64,000 bases of DNA from contig NZ_FNEE01000005.1 in assembly GCF_900099905.1 (NCBI RefSeq), forward strand, positions 248,001 through 312,000. Direction: 5' to 3'. Shown piece after piece: positions 19,951 to 28,576 of the stretch. The translations under genes and the position numbers were made by a program. Position 1 is the stretch's first letter; every line of letters starts with the position of its first letter. The notes under the pieces were generated by a model that ran no database searches, had not been told where the DNA came from, and worked only from the letters and a program-made list of their open reading frames with translations. The stretch comes from Mesorhizobium muleiense. Its GTDB lineage: Bacteria > Pseudomonadota > Alphaproteobacteria > Rhizobiales > Rhizobiaceae.

Positions 19951-20858
19951 AGCGCCGAACCCAATTCGATCGAGAGAATCTCTGGGCGCATCCCGAAACG
20001 CACCGGCAGGATGCTGAAACCGAGACCTCCGGAGACGATCAGGTTGCGGTTCTCCTCCACGACATGGCCATTGGCAAAACGGTTGCCGAAGCGGGATGGC
20101 ACGACCGGAGAATAGCCGAGCAACCGCACCTGTCCGCCATGGGTATGACCCGAAAGAGTCAACGATACCCGTGATGGGACCTTCGGAAAAATGTCCGGCT
20201 CATGTGCCAGCAGGATAACAGGAGCCTTGTCGCTCACCTTTGCCAGCGTGCCGTGCAGGTCGTCCAGTCCTGTGAACCTGCTGCGGCCCCAAGCCTTGCC
20301 CGGCCGCAGCGCAAGTTGGTCCGCAAGTCCGGCGACCCAGAAGCCATGCCCGTCTTTTTCCAGGCGCACCACATCGTTTTCCAGGACCGGTATGCCGGCG
20401 CTCTCGAGCGCCCGGCGCGCCACCGTCGGCCCCAACCCGGCCTTCTGCGCGGAAAGGTCCTCCCACCAGTCGTGATTGCCAAGGATTGACCACACCCCGA
20501 GTGGCGCCTTCAGGCCTGACAATGCCGGCGCCCATTCGGAGGCATCCACCCAGTCCGTAACCAGGCGTGTGCCGGCCGCATAGTCGCCAAGCAGGACAAT
20601 CAGATCCGGCTGCAGGCTGTTCGCCCGTTCGGCAAGCGACCTGATCCGCTCCGGCGTCATCCATGGCCGACAGGCATGAATATCGGCGAGAGCGACGACG
20701 CGAAGCCGCAATCCTGCAGGCCAGTTTGGCGGGGCCACTGAATAGCGCTTTACATGCGTCAGCAACATCGGCTCGAGGCCAACCGCATAAGCACTGAGCG
20801 ACACGGCCGATAGGAAGGAACCGCCGATGAGGCGCAGGAAGCCGCGTCTGGTGATCAT
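19944..20858 (-). CDS. Tat-type calcineurin-like metallophosphoesterase
   Basis: The 304-residue product carries all the binuclear-metal motifs of the family: ALADIHAC, LLGDYA, ILGNHDWW and LSGHTHGGQ. The N-terminus MITRRGFLRLIGGSF is a twin-arginine-like signal followed by a hydrophobic stretch, so it is probably exported or anchored in the membrane facing the periplasm. Relatives (YkuE/YaeI group) include UDP-2,3-diacylglucosamine and phosphodiester hydrolases; the substrate here is unknown. It lies between ruvB and ybgC. Confidence 0.88.
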   Translation of the reverse strand: MITRRGFLRLIGGSFLSAVSLSAYAVGLEPMLLTHVKRYSVAPPNWPAGLRLRVVALADIHACRPWMTPERIRSLAERANSLQPDLIVLLGDYAAGTRLVTDWVDASEWAPALSGLKAPLGVWSILGNHDWWEDLSAQKAGLGPTVARRALESAGIPVLENDVVRLEKDGHGFWVAGLADQLALRPGKAWGRSRFTGLDDLHGTLAKVSDKAPVILLAHEPDIFPKVPSRVSLTLSGHTHGGQVRLLGYSPVVPSRFGNRFANGHVVEENRNLIVSGGLGFSILPVRFGMRPEILSIELGSALQ

Positions 20859-20983
20859 TGCTCAACCCCGTCATTCGCGGAACCGACGGTCCCCACAGCG
20901 AAGCGTTAGAGCCGGCAAATGCGCCGGCAAGCTGACCAGGATTAGGAGATTTTGCGCAGGAATGGAGCCGCAAGGCCGCGCGG

Positions 20984-22021
20984 CTACTCTTCCTGGAACA
21001 GGCTGATCTGCTGCTGCGCAAGGTCCTTCGGCGCATCGAGGCCGAGATGCCGCCAGGCATTGGCAGTCAGCACGCGGCCGCGCGGCGTGCGCTGAATAAA
21101 ACCCTGCTGGATCAGATAGGGCTCGATGATGTCCTCGATGGCGTCGCGCGGCTCGGAAAGCCCTGCCGCGATGGTCTCGATGCCGACCGGGCCGCCGCCA
21201 AAATTCCGCGCGATCATCGAGAGATAGCGGCGGTCGAGCGCGTCGAGGCCGAGCGCATCGACCTCGAGCCGCGTCAGTGCCTCGTCGGCGATCTGCCGGT
21301 CGACGTGACCGTCGCCGGCGACCGAGGCAAAATCGCGCACGCGGCGCAACAGCCGGCCGGCGATGCGCGGCGTGCCGCGCGCGCGTCTTGCGATCTCCAG
21401 CGCGCCATCGTCGCCGAGCGGCATGGCAAGGATGCGGGCGCCGCGCCGCACGATCTGTTCCAGTTCCTCGACCGAGTAGAAATTGAGGCGGACCGGAATG
21501 CCGAAACGGTCGCGCAGCGGATTGGTCAATAGGCCGAGCCGCGTGGTGGCGGCGACCAGGGTGAAGCGGGCAAGATCGATCTTGACCGAACGCGCCGCCG
21601 GCCCTTCGCCGATGATCAGGTCGAGCTGGAAATCCTCCATCGCCGGATAGAGGATTTCCTCGACCGCCGGGTTGAGCCGGTGGATCTCGTCGATGAACAG
21701 CACGTCGCGGTCTTCGAGATTGGTGAGCAGGGCTGCGAGATCGCCGGCCTTGGCGATGACCGGGCCGGAGGTCGAGCGGAAATTGACGCCGAGCTCACGT
21801 GCCATGATCTGCGCCAGCGTCGTCTTGCCGAGGCCGGGCGGGCCGACGAACAGCACATGGTCGAGCGCCTCGCTGCGGCCCTTGGCGGCCTCGATGAACA
21901 CTTTGAGATTGGCCCGCACCGCCGCCTGGCCGACAAAATCGCCGAGCGTCTGCGGACGCAAGGTCTGCTCGGCGTCCTCGCCGCGCTTGTCGGGAGCAAT
22001 GAGGCGTGGCGAAAGGCTCAT
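20984..22021 (-). CDS. ruvB: Holliday junction branch-migration ATPase RuvB
   Basis: AAA+ motor that drives Holliday junction migration with RuvA. The 345-residue product has [11 protein letters not shown], Walker [13 protein letters not shown], Walker [10 protein letters not shown], sensor TLVAATTR and a winged-helix C-terminus ([18 protein letters not shown]). Its ATG overlaps the stop of the AbrB-like gene (TGATGA), so the two are translationally coupled. Confidence 0.98.
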   Translation of the reverse strand: MSLSPRLIAPDKRGEDAEQTLRPQTLGDFVGQAAVRANLKVFIEAAKGRSEALDHVLFVGPPGLGKTTLAQIMARELGVNFRSTSGPVIAKAGDLAALLTNLEDRDVLFIDEIHRLNPAVEEILYPAMEDFQLDLIIGEGPAARSVKIDLARFTLVAATTRLGLLTNPLRDRFGIPVRLNFYSVEELEQIVRRGARILAMPLGDDGALEIARRARGTPRIAGRLLRRVRDFASVAGDGHVDRQIADEALTRLEVDALGLDALDRRYLSMIARNFGGGPVGIETIAAGLSEPRDAIEDIIEPYLIQQGFIQRTPRGRVLTANAWRHLGLDAPKDLAQQQISLFQEE

Positions 22022-22296
22022 CAGGCGCGCCCACTTCCATCGCGATCGCCGGCGGCGTGGCGACCGACGGCATCCCCTAGCGCGGCGTCGATTTCCTCCA
22101 GCGTGGCAGGCCCGCCGGGCGGATTGCCCAGAAATCCGGCAAGGTCGGCAAATCTAAGATTGCGCGGCGTTCCTATCAGAAGACCGTCCATGACCGTCCA
22201 CGCAACCGTATCGCCCGCCTTGAGCGACAACGCGTCCCGGACTTTCTTTGGAATCGTAAGCTGCCCCCTGGAGGTCAAGCCCGCATATCTGCCCAT
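22021..22296 (-). CDS. AbrB/MazE/SpoVT-type DNA-binding protein
   Basis: The 91-residue product starts with a swapped-hairpin AbrB domain: [36 protein letters not shown]. The C-terminal half ([25 protein letters not shown]) resembles the toxin-binding tail of MazE-like antitoxins. No MazF or VapC toxin gene is near. It lies between ruvA and ruvB, with a stop-start overlap with ruvB. It could regulate the ruv operon or be an orphan antitoxin. Confidence 0.85.
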   Translation of the reverse strand: MGRYAGLTSRGQLTIPKKVRDALSLKAGDTVAWTVMDGLLIGTPRNLRFADLAGFLGNPPGGPATLEEIDAALGDAVGRHAAGDRDGSGRA

Positions 22297-22337
22297 GCTC
22301 TTGTTCCTAGTCGGAATTTATTTCTCGGGCAACGGTC

Positions 22338-22958
22338 TCACCGCGCCAGTTCCTTCAGCCCGAAGCGGATCAGCTTCGACGCATCCGCATCCTCGCCGGC
22401 GTTTTTCAGCGCCGCCGCCACCGCATTGGCGGCGGTATCGCGCGAATAGCCGAGATTGACCAGCGCTGAAACGGCGTCACTGATCGGCGCCGGCGCGACG
22501 CCTTCGCCAAGCTCCTGCTTCAAGCCGATGGTGCCGGAGGCAGCGCCCGCAAAGGCCGGCGCCTTGTTCTTCAGTTCGGTGACGATGCGCTCGGCCACCT
22601 TCTTGCCGACGCCGGGCGCGCGGCTGACCATGGCAATATCACGCAGCGCGATGGCATTGGCGAGATCGGCCGGCGCCAGCGTCGAGAGAATAGCCAGCGC
22701 CACCTTGGCGCCGACGCCCTGCACATTGCTCATCAGCAGCCGGAACCATTCGCGCTCCAGAACCGACTGGAAACCGTACAGCCTCAACATGTCTTCGCGG
22801 ACATAGGTCTCGATGAACAGCACCACCGCCTCGCCGGGGGCCGGCAAGGCGGCCAGCGTGCGCGTCGAGCAGTGGGCGACATAGCCGACGCCGTGCACGT
22901 CGACGATGCAGAAATCCTCGTCGATCTCGTCCAGCGTGCCTTTTAGCTTGCCGATCAT
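22338..22958 (-). CDS. ruvA: Holliday junction DNA-binding protein RuvA
   Basis: Tetrameric junction-binding subunit that loads RuvB. It starts [13 protein letters not shown], followed by [22 protein letters not shown], the helix-hairpin-helix regions [12 protein letters not shown] and [13 protein letters not shown], and a C-terminal RuvB-binding three-helix domain ([19 protein letters not shown]). The 206-residue length is normal; ATG at 22958 is chosen because it gives the canonical N-terminus. ruvC is ten bases upstream. Confidence 0.97.
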   Translation of the reverse strand: MIGKLKGTLDEIDEDFCIVDVHGVGYVAHCSTRTLAALPAPGEAVVLFIETYVREDMLRLYGFQSVLEREWFRLLMSNVQGVGAKVALAILSTLAPADLANAIALRDIAMVSRAPGVGKKVAERIVTELKNKAPAFAGAASGTIGLKQELGEGVAPAPISDAVSALVNLGYSRDTAANAVAAALKNAGEDADASKLIRFGLKELAR

Positions 22959-22968
22959 GTGTGGTCCT

Positions 22969-23478
22969 TCATGCCAGCGCCGCCAACCTGTAGACAACGC
23001 TCTGCCGGTGATGCGCGTGGCAGACGGCAATGGCCAGCGCGTCGGCGGCATCGTCGGTGTCGAACGTCGCCTTCGGCATCAGCACCTTGACCATCATGTG
23101 GATCTGCTTCTTGTCGCCATGGCCGACGCCGATCACCGCCTTCTTGACGGCGTTGGGCGCATATTCGGCAACGACCAGGCCGGCCAGCGCCGGCACCAGC
23201 ATGGCGATGCCGCGCGCCTGGCCGAGCTTCAGGGTCGCGGCCGCATCCTTGTTGACGAATGTCTGCTCGACCGCCGCCTCGTGCGGCATGGCGGCGTGCA
23301 GGATCTCGGCAAGCCCGTCATGCAACTGGCAAAGCCGTGTCGCCAGCGCCGCCTTGTCGTCTGAACGCACGGTGCCGGAGGCGACGAAGCGCAGCGAGTT
23401 GCCGAGGCTTTCGACGATGCCCCAGCCGGTGCGCCTCAGCCCCGGATCGATGCCGATGATGCGAATCGTTTCCCCCAT
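22969..23478 (-). CDS. ruvC: Holliday junction resolvase RuvC
   Basis: Endonuclease that cuts junctions bound by RuvAB. The 169-residue product has the RNase H-like catalytic acids in [14 protein letters not shown] (D11), in AVEQTF and near the C-terminus [15 protein letters not shown]. It heads the ruvC-ruvA-AbrB-ruvB run on the minus strand. In many alphaproteobacteria yebC lies directly upstream; here a LysR remnant and a 22 kb block intervene. Confidence 0.97.
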   Translation of the reverse strand: MGETIRIIGIDPGLRRTGWGIVESLGNSLRFVASGTVRSDDKAALATRLCQLHDGLAEILHAAMPHEAAVEQTFVNKDAAATLKLGQARGIAMLVPALAGLVVAEYAPNAVKKAVIGVGHGDKKQIHMMVKVLMPKATFDTDDAADALAIAVCHAHHRQSVVYRLAALA

Positions 23479-23487
23479 CCGCCAAGT

Positions 23488-23880
23488 CTACCCGTGGCGG
23501 ACAGCGATGCCAGCGAAATGTGAACAAACCAGAAACGATTCCGCTGCGTCCCACAGGCTGTTTGAGAATTCGTTCTGACGAGACAGACGGCGTGGTTTGC
23601 GAGAACCGAAGCGGAGCGGACATTTGGGTCCGTGAGCCGCGCGTAGATCCCCTCGCTTCAATTCCGATGTCGTAGCGTCGACGATGACCTTGAACGCGGG
23701 AAGATTTTGACGACGGCTCGGATAGTAGAGGAAATAGCCTTCAAAAAGCGGCAACCAATCGTCCAGAAGCTGAACCAGCTTGCCACGTGCGATGTGCTGC
23801 TCGACGATGTTCTCCGGGACGTAGGCGATGCCGTATCCACTGGCCGCCGCGCGGACACTCTGGCCGGGCAGGCCAGATGC
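23488..23880 (-). pseudogene. remnant of a LysR-family regulator (C-terminal end)
   Basis: Only the last part of a LysR effector domain can be read: VRAAASGYGIAYVPENIVE, then LVQLLDDWLPLFEGYFLYYP, then SRRQNLPAFKVIVDA. The frame opens immediately after in-frame stops (TGA, TGA, TAA before 23880), and no DNA-binding domain is found upstream in any frame. After about 23680 the sequence departs from LysR and runs on to an unrelated end. It is a decayed or truncated gene next to ruvC. No intact gene is visible in 23881-24160. Confidence 0.7.
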
Positions 23881-24160
23881 TTATCATCACGAGCGGTCAG
23901 GGCTGGGTGCAGGAAGAGGGCAGAACCAGCTAGCGCCGAGCAGCAGACGCGCTCGGCCGAAGAGTCTGGCACCTGTCGGTGATCGGTCGGGCCCAAGCCA
24001 ATTTCCTGCGCTCCACTTTACTGCAAGACGGTCAAATTTGAGCTTTCGCATTCATGTTTTGTCGAGCGTATCTCTTAGAGTCGCCTAAACCTTCTGCGCC
24101 GTAAGCTGTAACCGTGCTGAATCGCCGTCAGCGCCGATGACGACGAAATAGGAGAACGCA

Positions 24161-24448
24161 ATGCCTCGCAATCACGTTGAACGTCTTGAAGAGTTCAGGG
24201 AAATCCTGGTCGCGACTCGACGCGAAGGAGTCCGTAACGTGCACCATACCCGCGACGCAATGCGGGCAAGCGGCTTTCAGATCGGGGACGGCGATGGCTC
24301 CAGCTACGGAGCCAAGCTAAAGGAGCTCCAAGAGGAAATCGAGGCAGTCGATCGCGCCCTCGAAGACGAGAAACGGCTGGCCTTGGCCCTTGAAAGGGCG
24401 GCTCAACCCCGCCGACCAATCAAGCCGAGAATCGTAAAGGGAACATAG
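24161..24448 (+). CDS. small hypothetical protein
   Basis: The 95-residue product is charged and helical. The stretch from KLKELQEEIEAVDRALEDEK to about residue 80 (72-80 LALALERAA) is likely a coiled coil, followed by a basic tail (RRPIKPRIVKGT). AGGAGAA sits about seven bases before ATG, which supports translation. I do not recognise a family. It lies alone in a poorly coding region between the LysR remnant and a DUF2200 gene. Confidence 0.55.
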   Translation: MPRNHVERLEEFREILVATRREGVRNVHHTRDAMRASGFQIGDGDGSSYGAKLKELQEEIEAVDRALEDEKRLALALERAAQPRRPIKPRIVKGT

Positions 24449-24695
24449 AGTCGGCGACGGCCCTTGCTGCCCGTCGCGTGGATATGCCTGCGACATCGTG
24501 TCGGGCTCGTCGCCGCCGTGCTACCGAGCCGTGAACGTCATCCGTCGCCATCAAACGGGGCGGCCGAAGCCGCCCTGTGTCGATGTCGAATTTCGTTGTG
24601 TCCATCGTTGTCGATGCCGTCGCTACCCTCGCCAACAGCGTTCTTCAGGTATCCGATCTGAAACGGATCGCGGTCGATGCGATCGTGCGATCGCG

Positions 24696-25046
24696 TCATT
24701 TCCGCAAGATCTTCTCCATCGCCTTGCCCCTGGCAAGCTCGTCGATCAGCTTGTCGAGGTAGCGGATTTCCTTCATCAGCGGGTCTTCGATGTCTTCCAC
24801 CCGGACACCGCAGATCACCCCCGTGATCAAATTCCGAGAAGGATTCAGTTGAGGCGCCTGATCAAAGAAATCCTTCAGGCTGGTTTTCTTCCTCAGCTGG
24901 GTGTCCAGCCGCTTCTGGGTGTAGCCCGTCAGCCAGCGGATGATCTCATCGACCTCGGCTTTGGTGCGTCCTTTCTTTTCCGCCTTGGCGACATAGTGCG
25001 GATAGACGCTGGCAAAGCTCATGGAATAGATTCGATGCTCGGTCAT
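24696..25046 (-). CDS. DUF2200 family protein
   Basis: The 116-residue product matches the DUF2200 pattern through its length: [20 protein letters not shown], then [39 protein letters not shown], and a closing [20 protein letters not shown]. The family is small, cytosolic and of unknown function. It is a single gene with no evident partner. The flanks (24449-24695 and 25047-25456) hold no gene I can support. Confidence 0.88.
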   Translation of the reverse strand: MTEHRIYSMSFASVYPHYVAKAEKKGRTKAEVDEIIRWLTGYTQKRLDTQLRKKTSLKDFFDQAPQLNPSRNLITGVICGVRVEDIEDPLMKEIRYLDKLIDELARGKAMEKILRK

Positions 25047-25456
25047 TGCACCCCCTTATGCGGGCTGGACCAGAGGTTTGAAACAGCGCCGCAGATGTCG
25101 ATGCTGTCCGCGTCAATTCTACCCGTGCTCGTCGCCTCGGCAATGCTTTGATCGCGTCGATCGCATCCTGCGACGAGTGGATCCGGACGTCGTTATTGAT
25201 CTTGCCTTCAACGGATGACCGGTTGCGCTACTCGGGCACAGGTTTGGCTATCCTACCGGGCAATGCAAGATCTAGTGCCTGTCTAGCCTGCCACTGGGCA
25301 GTATGGGGACTAGTGAGCGCATAAATGGCGCGTTTGCGCAATTATGCTCGAAACCAGCCCGGCGGCTTGCGGCCCCATTTCGGCCCAAACACGATTTGAG
25401 GATTGGCCCACAAAAGGACGCTCCTGGCGCTTAGCGGAGAATTATCGAGCAGTCTC

Positions 25457-25987
25457 TCAGCCGCGGGCGAAAGCCGTGTTGAGCAGCGTGATCTGATCGG
25501 AAACCGGATTGATGCGGCGGCCGGATGGAGCGGCCTCGGCCACGGCGCCGCCGTAGATTTCCTCGTCCATGCGACGCACCAGCGCCTGCAGGCGCAGCGA
25601 GCGGTCGATGAGGTCAAGAAAATCCTTGGGCAGTTCGACCCAGCCTGCGGCATCGTTGTTGGCGGAAGCGGTATCGAGACGCACCTTGGATTTTTCGGAA
25701 GCAACCTGATCGCGAGTCATCTCGCCGGAATTCGCGGCGCGCTGCAGAAGCAGCCATGAGGCGACCTGCATCAGCCTCGTGGTCAGTCGCATCGACTCGG
25801 CCGCATAGAGCGTCGCCGCCAGCCTGGACAGTTTCTTCGCCTCGGCCCGGCCCTTGCCGTCCAGATATTCGGCCGCCTGCTCGACCAGGCCCATGCCTTC
25901 CTGGTAGAGCGGCTTGAAGGATTGGGAGAAAACCCGGCGCTCCGCCAGCTTGATGGTTTTCGCGCTTCCCATCGAAGGATCGTTCAT
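25457..25987 (-). CDS. rcdA: DUF1465 protein, RcdA homologue (regulator of CtrA degradation)
   Basis: RcdA is an adaptor that helps deliver CtrA and other substrates to the ClpXP protease during the alphaproteobacterial cell cycle. The product is a helical bundle with SQSFKPLYQEGMGLVEQAAE, AESMRLTTRLMQVASWLL and DLIDRSLRLQALVRRMDEEI. ATG at 25987 gives 176 residues, close to the family's length; in-frame starts at 26032 and 26041 are possible. An exact CtrA box lies about 120 bases upstream, consistent with CtrA control of its own degradation factor. Confidence 0.8.
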   Translation of the reverse strand: MNDPSMGSAKTIKLAERRVFSQSFKPLYQEGMGLVEQAAEYLDGKGRAEAKKLSRLAATLYAAESMRLTTRLMQVASWLLLQRAANSGEMTRDQVASEKSKVRLDTASANNDAAGWVELPKDFLDLIDRSLRLQALVRRMDEEIYGGAVAEAAPSGRRINPVSDQITLLNTAFARG

Positions 25988-26105
25988 CGATACGCCCTGC
26001 ACTTGCCTTACAGCCGGCCGAATCGGCGTCATCGCCGTCACGCCTGCACCCTATATGACCGAGGCTTGAAAATGCGCTTCGCCGCCGGTGAAGGCAAGCA
26101 CATGT

Positions 26106-26121
26106 TTAACAAACGGTTAAC
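26106..26121 (+). promoter_or_regulatory. CtrA box upstream of rcdA
   Basis: The plus strand reads TTAA-CAAACGG-TTAAC, an exact match to TTAA-N7-TTAAC. It lies about 120 bases upstream of the rcdA start at 25987. In Caulobacter rcdA is CtrA-activated, so the box is likely functional. Confidence 0.6.
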
Positions 26122-26162
26122 GGCGGCGCAGCGGCACGGGCGACCGGCAATCCGGATCGCCG

Positions 26163-26260
26163 AAAAAAAAGAGCCGCGGATAAGGCGGCTCTCAGGAGTT
26201 TAACAGGGAGGCGTCAAACAAAGTGGCTCCAACCACTCGGTAAGAATCCAGATCACTGGA
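26163..26260 (-). ncRNA. candidate trans-acting small RNA with a CCUCCC loop (alpha-r14/suhB-like)
   Basis: Read on the minus strand, about 98 bases form four successive hairpins: ATCCAG/CTGGAT, AGTGG/CCACT, GTTTGAC/GTTAAAC with GCCTCCCT looped out, and a terminator GAGCCGC/GCGGCTC followed by eight Ts. TACTAT (26266-26271) would be the -10 element. The exposed CCUCCC can pair with Shine-Dalgarno sequences, as in anti-SD sRNAs of Rhizobiales. No reading frame explains it. The family assignment is from memory of the architecture only. Confidence 0.6.
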
Positions 26261-26285
26261 TGCGCATAGTAAACGCCCGTAAAGC

Positions 26286-26301
26286 TTAATGAAGCCTTAA
26301 C
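26286..26301 (+). promoter_or_regulatory. CtrA box at the promoter of the small RNA
   Basis: The plus strand reads TTAA-TGAAGCC-TTAAC, an exact CtrA consensus. It covers the -35 area of the minus-strand small-RNA promoter, 15-30 bases upstream of the putative -10, where CtrA could either activate or repress. Confidence 0.55.
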
Positions 26302-26388
26302 AGCGTGGATATTTTTTGAACAAGCGTCGCCCGCCTGTGCCGTAACAGCACAACAACTCCAGGCTTTTTGGGGCCTAGACCTTTGGAC

Positions 26389-26793
26389 TCAGGCCTTTTG
26401 CGTCTCGGCATGCCGCTCTGCCTTCCACACCACCGGCAGCGCGATATAGGCGAACAGCAGCAGCCCCGCGTAAAAGCCCATCGAGGATGTTGCCACCAGC
26501 GGCTCGATCGCCGGGTTGCCGGCAAGCATGATGTAAAGGCCGATCAACAGGCCGGTGCCACTGATTGCCGTCAACCAGAAATGCACGGTGGCAAGCGTCT
26601 TTTCCGCGACTGCCGGAAACAGATGGTAGAAGAAGGCGAACACCGCCGACATCAGCCATCCGGCCACCATGATGTGGGCGTGGGTTGGCATCTGCGCATG
26701 ATCTTTGCTGATCGCCATCTGCAGGCCGAGCGCCATTCCGACCAGTGCGTAGACAACGGCCAGCGTGAAGAAGTTTCGTGCTACCTTTTGCAT
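26389..26793 (-). CDS. small membrane protein related to haem-copper oxidase subunit I
   Basis: The product (134 residues from ATG at 26793) has four hydrophobic helices. The segment MPTHAHIMVAGWLMSAVFAFFYHLFP resembles a haem-ligand helix of cbb3/NorB-type oxidase subunit I, but the protein is far too short for an oxidase. Similar short proteins occur widely in proteobacteria without known function. An ATG at 26823 would add ten residues. It is a single gene upstream of the small RNA on the same strand. Confidence 0.7.
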   Translation of the reverse strand: MQKVARNFFTLAVVYALVGMALGLQMAISKDHAQMPTHAHIMVAGWLMSAVFAFFYHLFPAVAEKTLATVHFWLTAISGTGLLIGLYIMLAGNPAIEPLVATSSMGFYAGLLLFAYIALPVVWKAERHAETQKA

Positions 26794-27101
26794 TGTGTGC
26801 CCCGATTTGCCTTTTCCCGTCATGGGAATGGGTTGAGATCAGGCGGTCGCCCCGCCACCGGGTCCCCGGCATCGGCGCATTAGCATCGGCAATGTTTCTG
26901 GACGATGTCGCATCGCGCCCGACCCTTCCCCGGCGCTGCCACAATAGCCGAAAACGGCGGGACGCGCTTGCGCAATCCTCGAGCGGTTCCCTTCCGGCCG
27001 TGTCTCACAGGACGCCGAACAAAGCCGTCTCCCGCGCAACATCGTTCCGAAACAACGCTGCTGACGGCTCGGCTGCCGGCGGCTTCCAACCGGCTGGCAA
27101 T

Positions 27102-27872
27102 CTAGAAAAGGCCGGCGGTCCCGTCCCACAGGAGCTTGACCGCGACGACCGCTACGGTCGCATAGGTGAAGGGGTAGAACAGTTCCGGTCGCATCCGCCG
27201 CACCAGCCAGGCGCCGGCGATGGTCGAGAGCGGCGCCAGCGGTACCAGAACCGCCGATGCGATCAGGTTGGTGGTGTCGAACTGTCCGAGCGCAAAATAG
27301 GGGATGAGCTTCAACGCGTTGGTGGCAGCAAAGAAGATTGCGGCAGTGCCCGACAGCACTTTCGGATCGAGCCGGATCGGCAGCGCATAGACCTGAAACG
27401 GCGGGCCGCCGACATGGGCGACGAAGCTGGTGAAGCCGGCGACCGTCCCCCAGAAGGCGGCAGCCGCGCGGTTGGGCTCGGCTGAGTGGCGCGCACCGTG
27501 CCGCATTTGTAGATAGACCCAGCGAAGCACGAAGATGATTGCCACGGCGCCGACGATCAGCCGCACCATTTCCGCTGTCACCAGCGCCGCGGTCAGCCAG
27601 CCGAGGCCGATGCCGATCACCGCGCCCGGCATCATGTCCGCAAGCATCTTGCGGTCGTAGACACCCCGCCATGTCCACACCGAGACGATGTCCATCAGGC
27701 ACAGTATGGGCAGCAGGATGGCGGCTGCCTGTACCGGCGGCATGGCCAGTGCCATCAGCGGCACGCCGACGAATCCGACCGCACCGCCAAAGCCGCCTTT
27801 GGACAGACCGACCAGGATGACGGCTGGAATGGCGGCGGCATAGAACCAGGGATCGAGTAGCAAGCCTGACAT
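27102..27872 (-). CDS. sulfite exporter TauE/SafE family permease
   Basis: Inner-membrane permease of 256 residues with about eight helices. It carries the family's GLSKGGFGGAVGFVGVPLMAL repeat near residue 22 and a second half-repeat FTSFVAHVGGPPFQVYALP near 145. Members export sulfite, sulfoacetate or other organosulfur anions; the substrate here cannot be told. ATG at 27872 gives a canonical first helix. An Lrp-type gene lies upstream in the same direction and could control it. A second, distinct TauE/SafE gene is at 37917. Confidence 0.88.
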   Translation of the reverse strand: MSGLLLDPWFYAAAIPAVILVGLSKGGFGGAVGFVGVPLMALAMPPVQAAAILLPILCLMDIVSVWTWRGVYDRKMLADMMPGAVIGIGLGWLTAALVTAEMVRLIVGAVAIIFVLRWVYLQMRHGARHSAEPNRAAAAFWGTVAGFTSFVAHVGGPPFQVYALPIRLDPKVLSGTAAIFFAATNALKLIPYFALGQFDTTNLIASAVLVPLAPLSTIAGAWLVRRMRPELFYPFTYATVAVVAVKLLWDGTAGLF

Positions 27873-27983
27873 CGTCGGGGAGCAGTTGGAGGGAAAGCGT
27901 GCAGACGCTGGAATAGCCGATAAACCTTCGCGCCGCGACTGCAAATGCGCACACGACGCTGTGGTCGTTCGTGCTGAGGCCTG

Positions 27984-28442
27984 TCACGGTTTTGAGGAGG
28001 CAGTTGCGCCGAGTGGCGGCGGGCGCCTGCGGATCGGCTGCGCCTTGATGATGGCTGTGCTCGTTTCGGCCTTGTCGGCGATACGGTCGAGAAGCTTGTC
28101 GAGGTCGCCGATCGAGCGCACGAACAGCCGGGCAACAAAGCAGTCGTCGCCCGTCACCTTGTCGCATTCGCCAAACTCCGGAATCTCCTCGATCAGCTTC
28201 TGGACAATATGCAGCTTGCCCGGCAAGGGCCGGATGCGAACGATCGCCTGCAAGGTGTAGCCGAGCGCTTGGGGATCGATTTCGACGGTGAAGGCCCTGA
28301 TAACGCCACGATCCTCCAGCCGACGCAGGCGTTCCGCGACACTCGGCGATGACAGTCCTACCTGCTGGGCCAGTTCCTTCAATGAGGTTCGCGAATCCTT
28401 GATCAGACTTTCGAGAAGGCGTCGGTCCAGATCGTCCAGCAT
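27984..28442 (-). CDS. Lrp/AsnC family transcriptional regulator
   Basis: The 152-residue product has the N-terminal helix-turn-helix (MLDDLDRRLLESLIKDSR, then LKELAQQVGLSSPSVAERLR) and the C-terminal RAM ligand-binding domain (IRPLPGKLHIVQKLIEEIPE, VTGDDCFVARLFV). Members sense amino acids or related metabolites. It is divergent from the DMT transporter gene at 28577, which is its most likely target, and is followed by the TauE/SafE gene. Confidence 0.92.
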   Translation of the reverse strand: MLDDLDRRLLESLIKDSRTSLKELAQQVGLSSPSVAERLRRLEDRGVIRAFTVEIDPQALGYTLQAIVRIRPLPGKLHIVQKLIEEIPEFGECDKVTGDDCFVARLFVRSIGDLDKLLDRIADKAETSTAIIKAQPIRRRPPPLGATASSKP

Positions 28443-28576
28443 TTGACATTCCCAAGGAAAAGGCCATCTTCACCTTATTTAATTAGGCATAACGGGCATA
28501 TCACCCGGCGCAAATTATTGAAAGCGCTGATGTGGCATGGGATTATCAACCATCAGCGTTTCGAGAGGCAATATTC

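Noticed and set aside
26389..26793. Functional haem-copper oxidase subunit
   Set aside because: Only one helix resembles the oxidase and the protein is about a quarter of the needed length.
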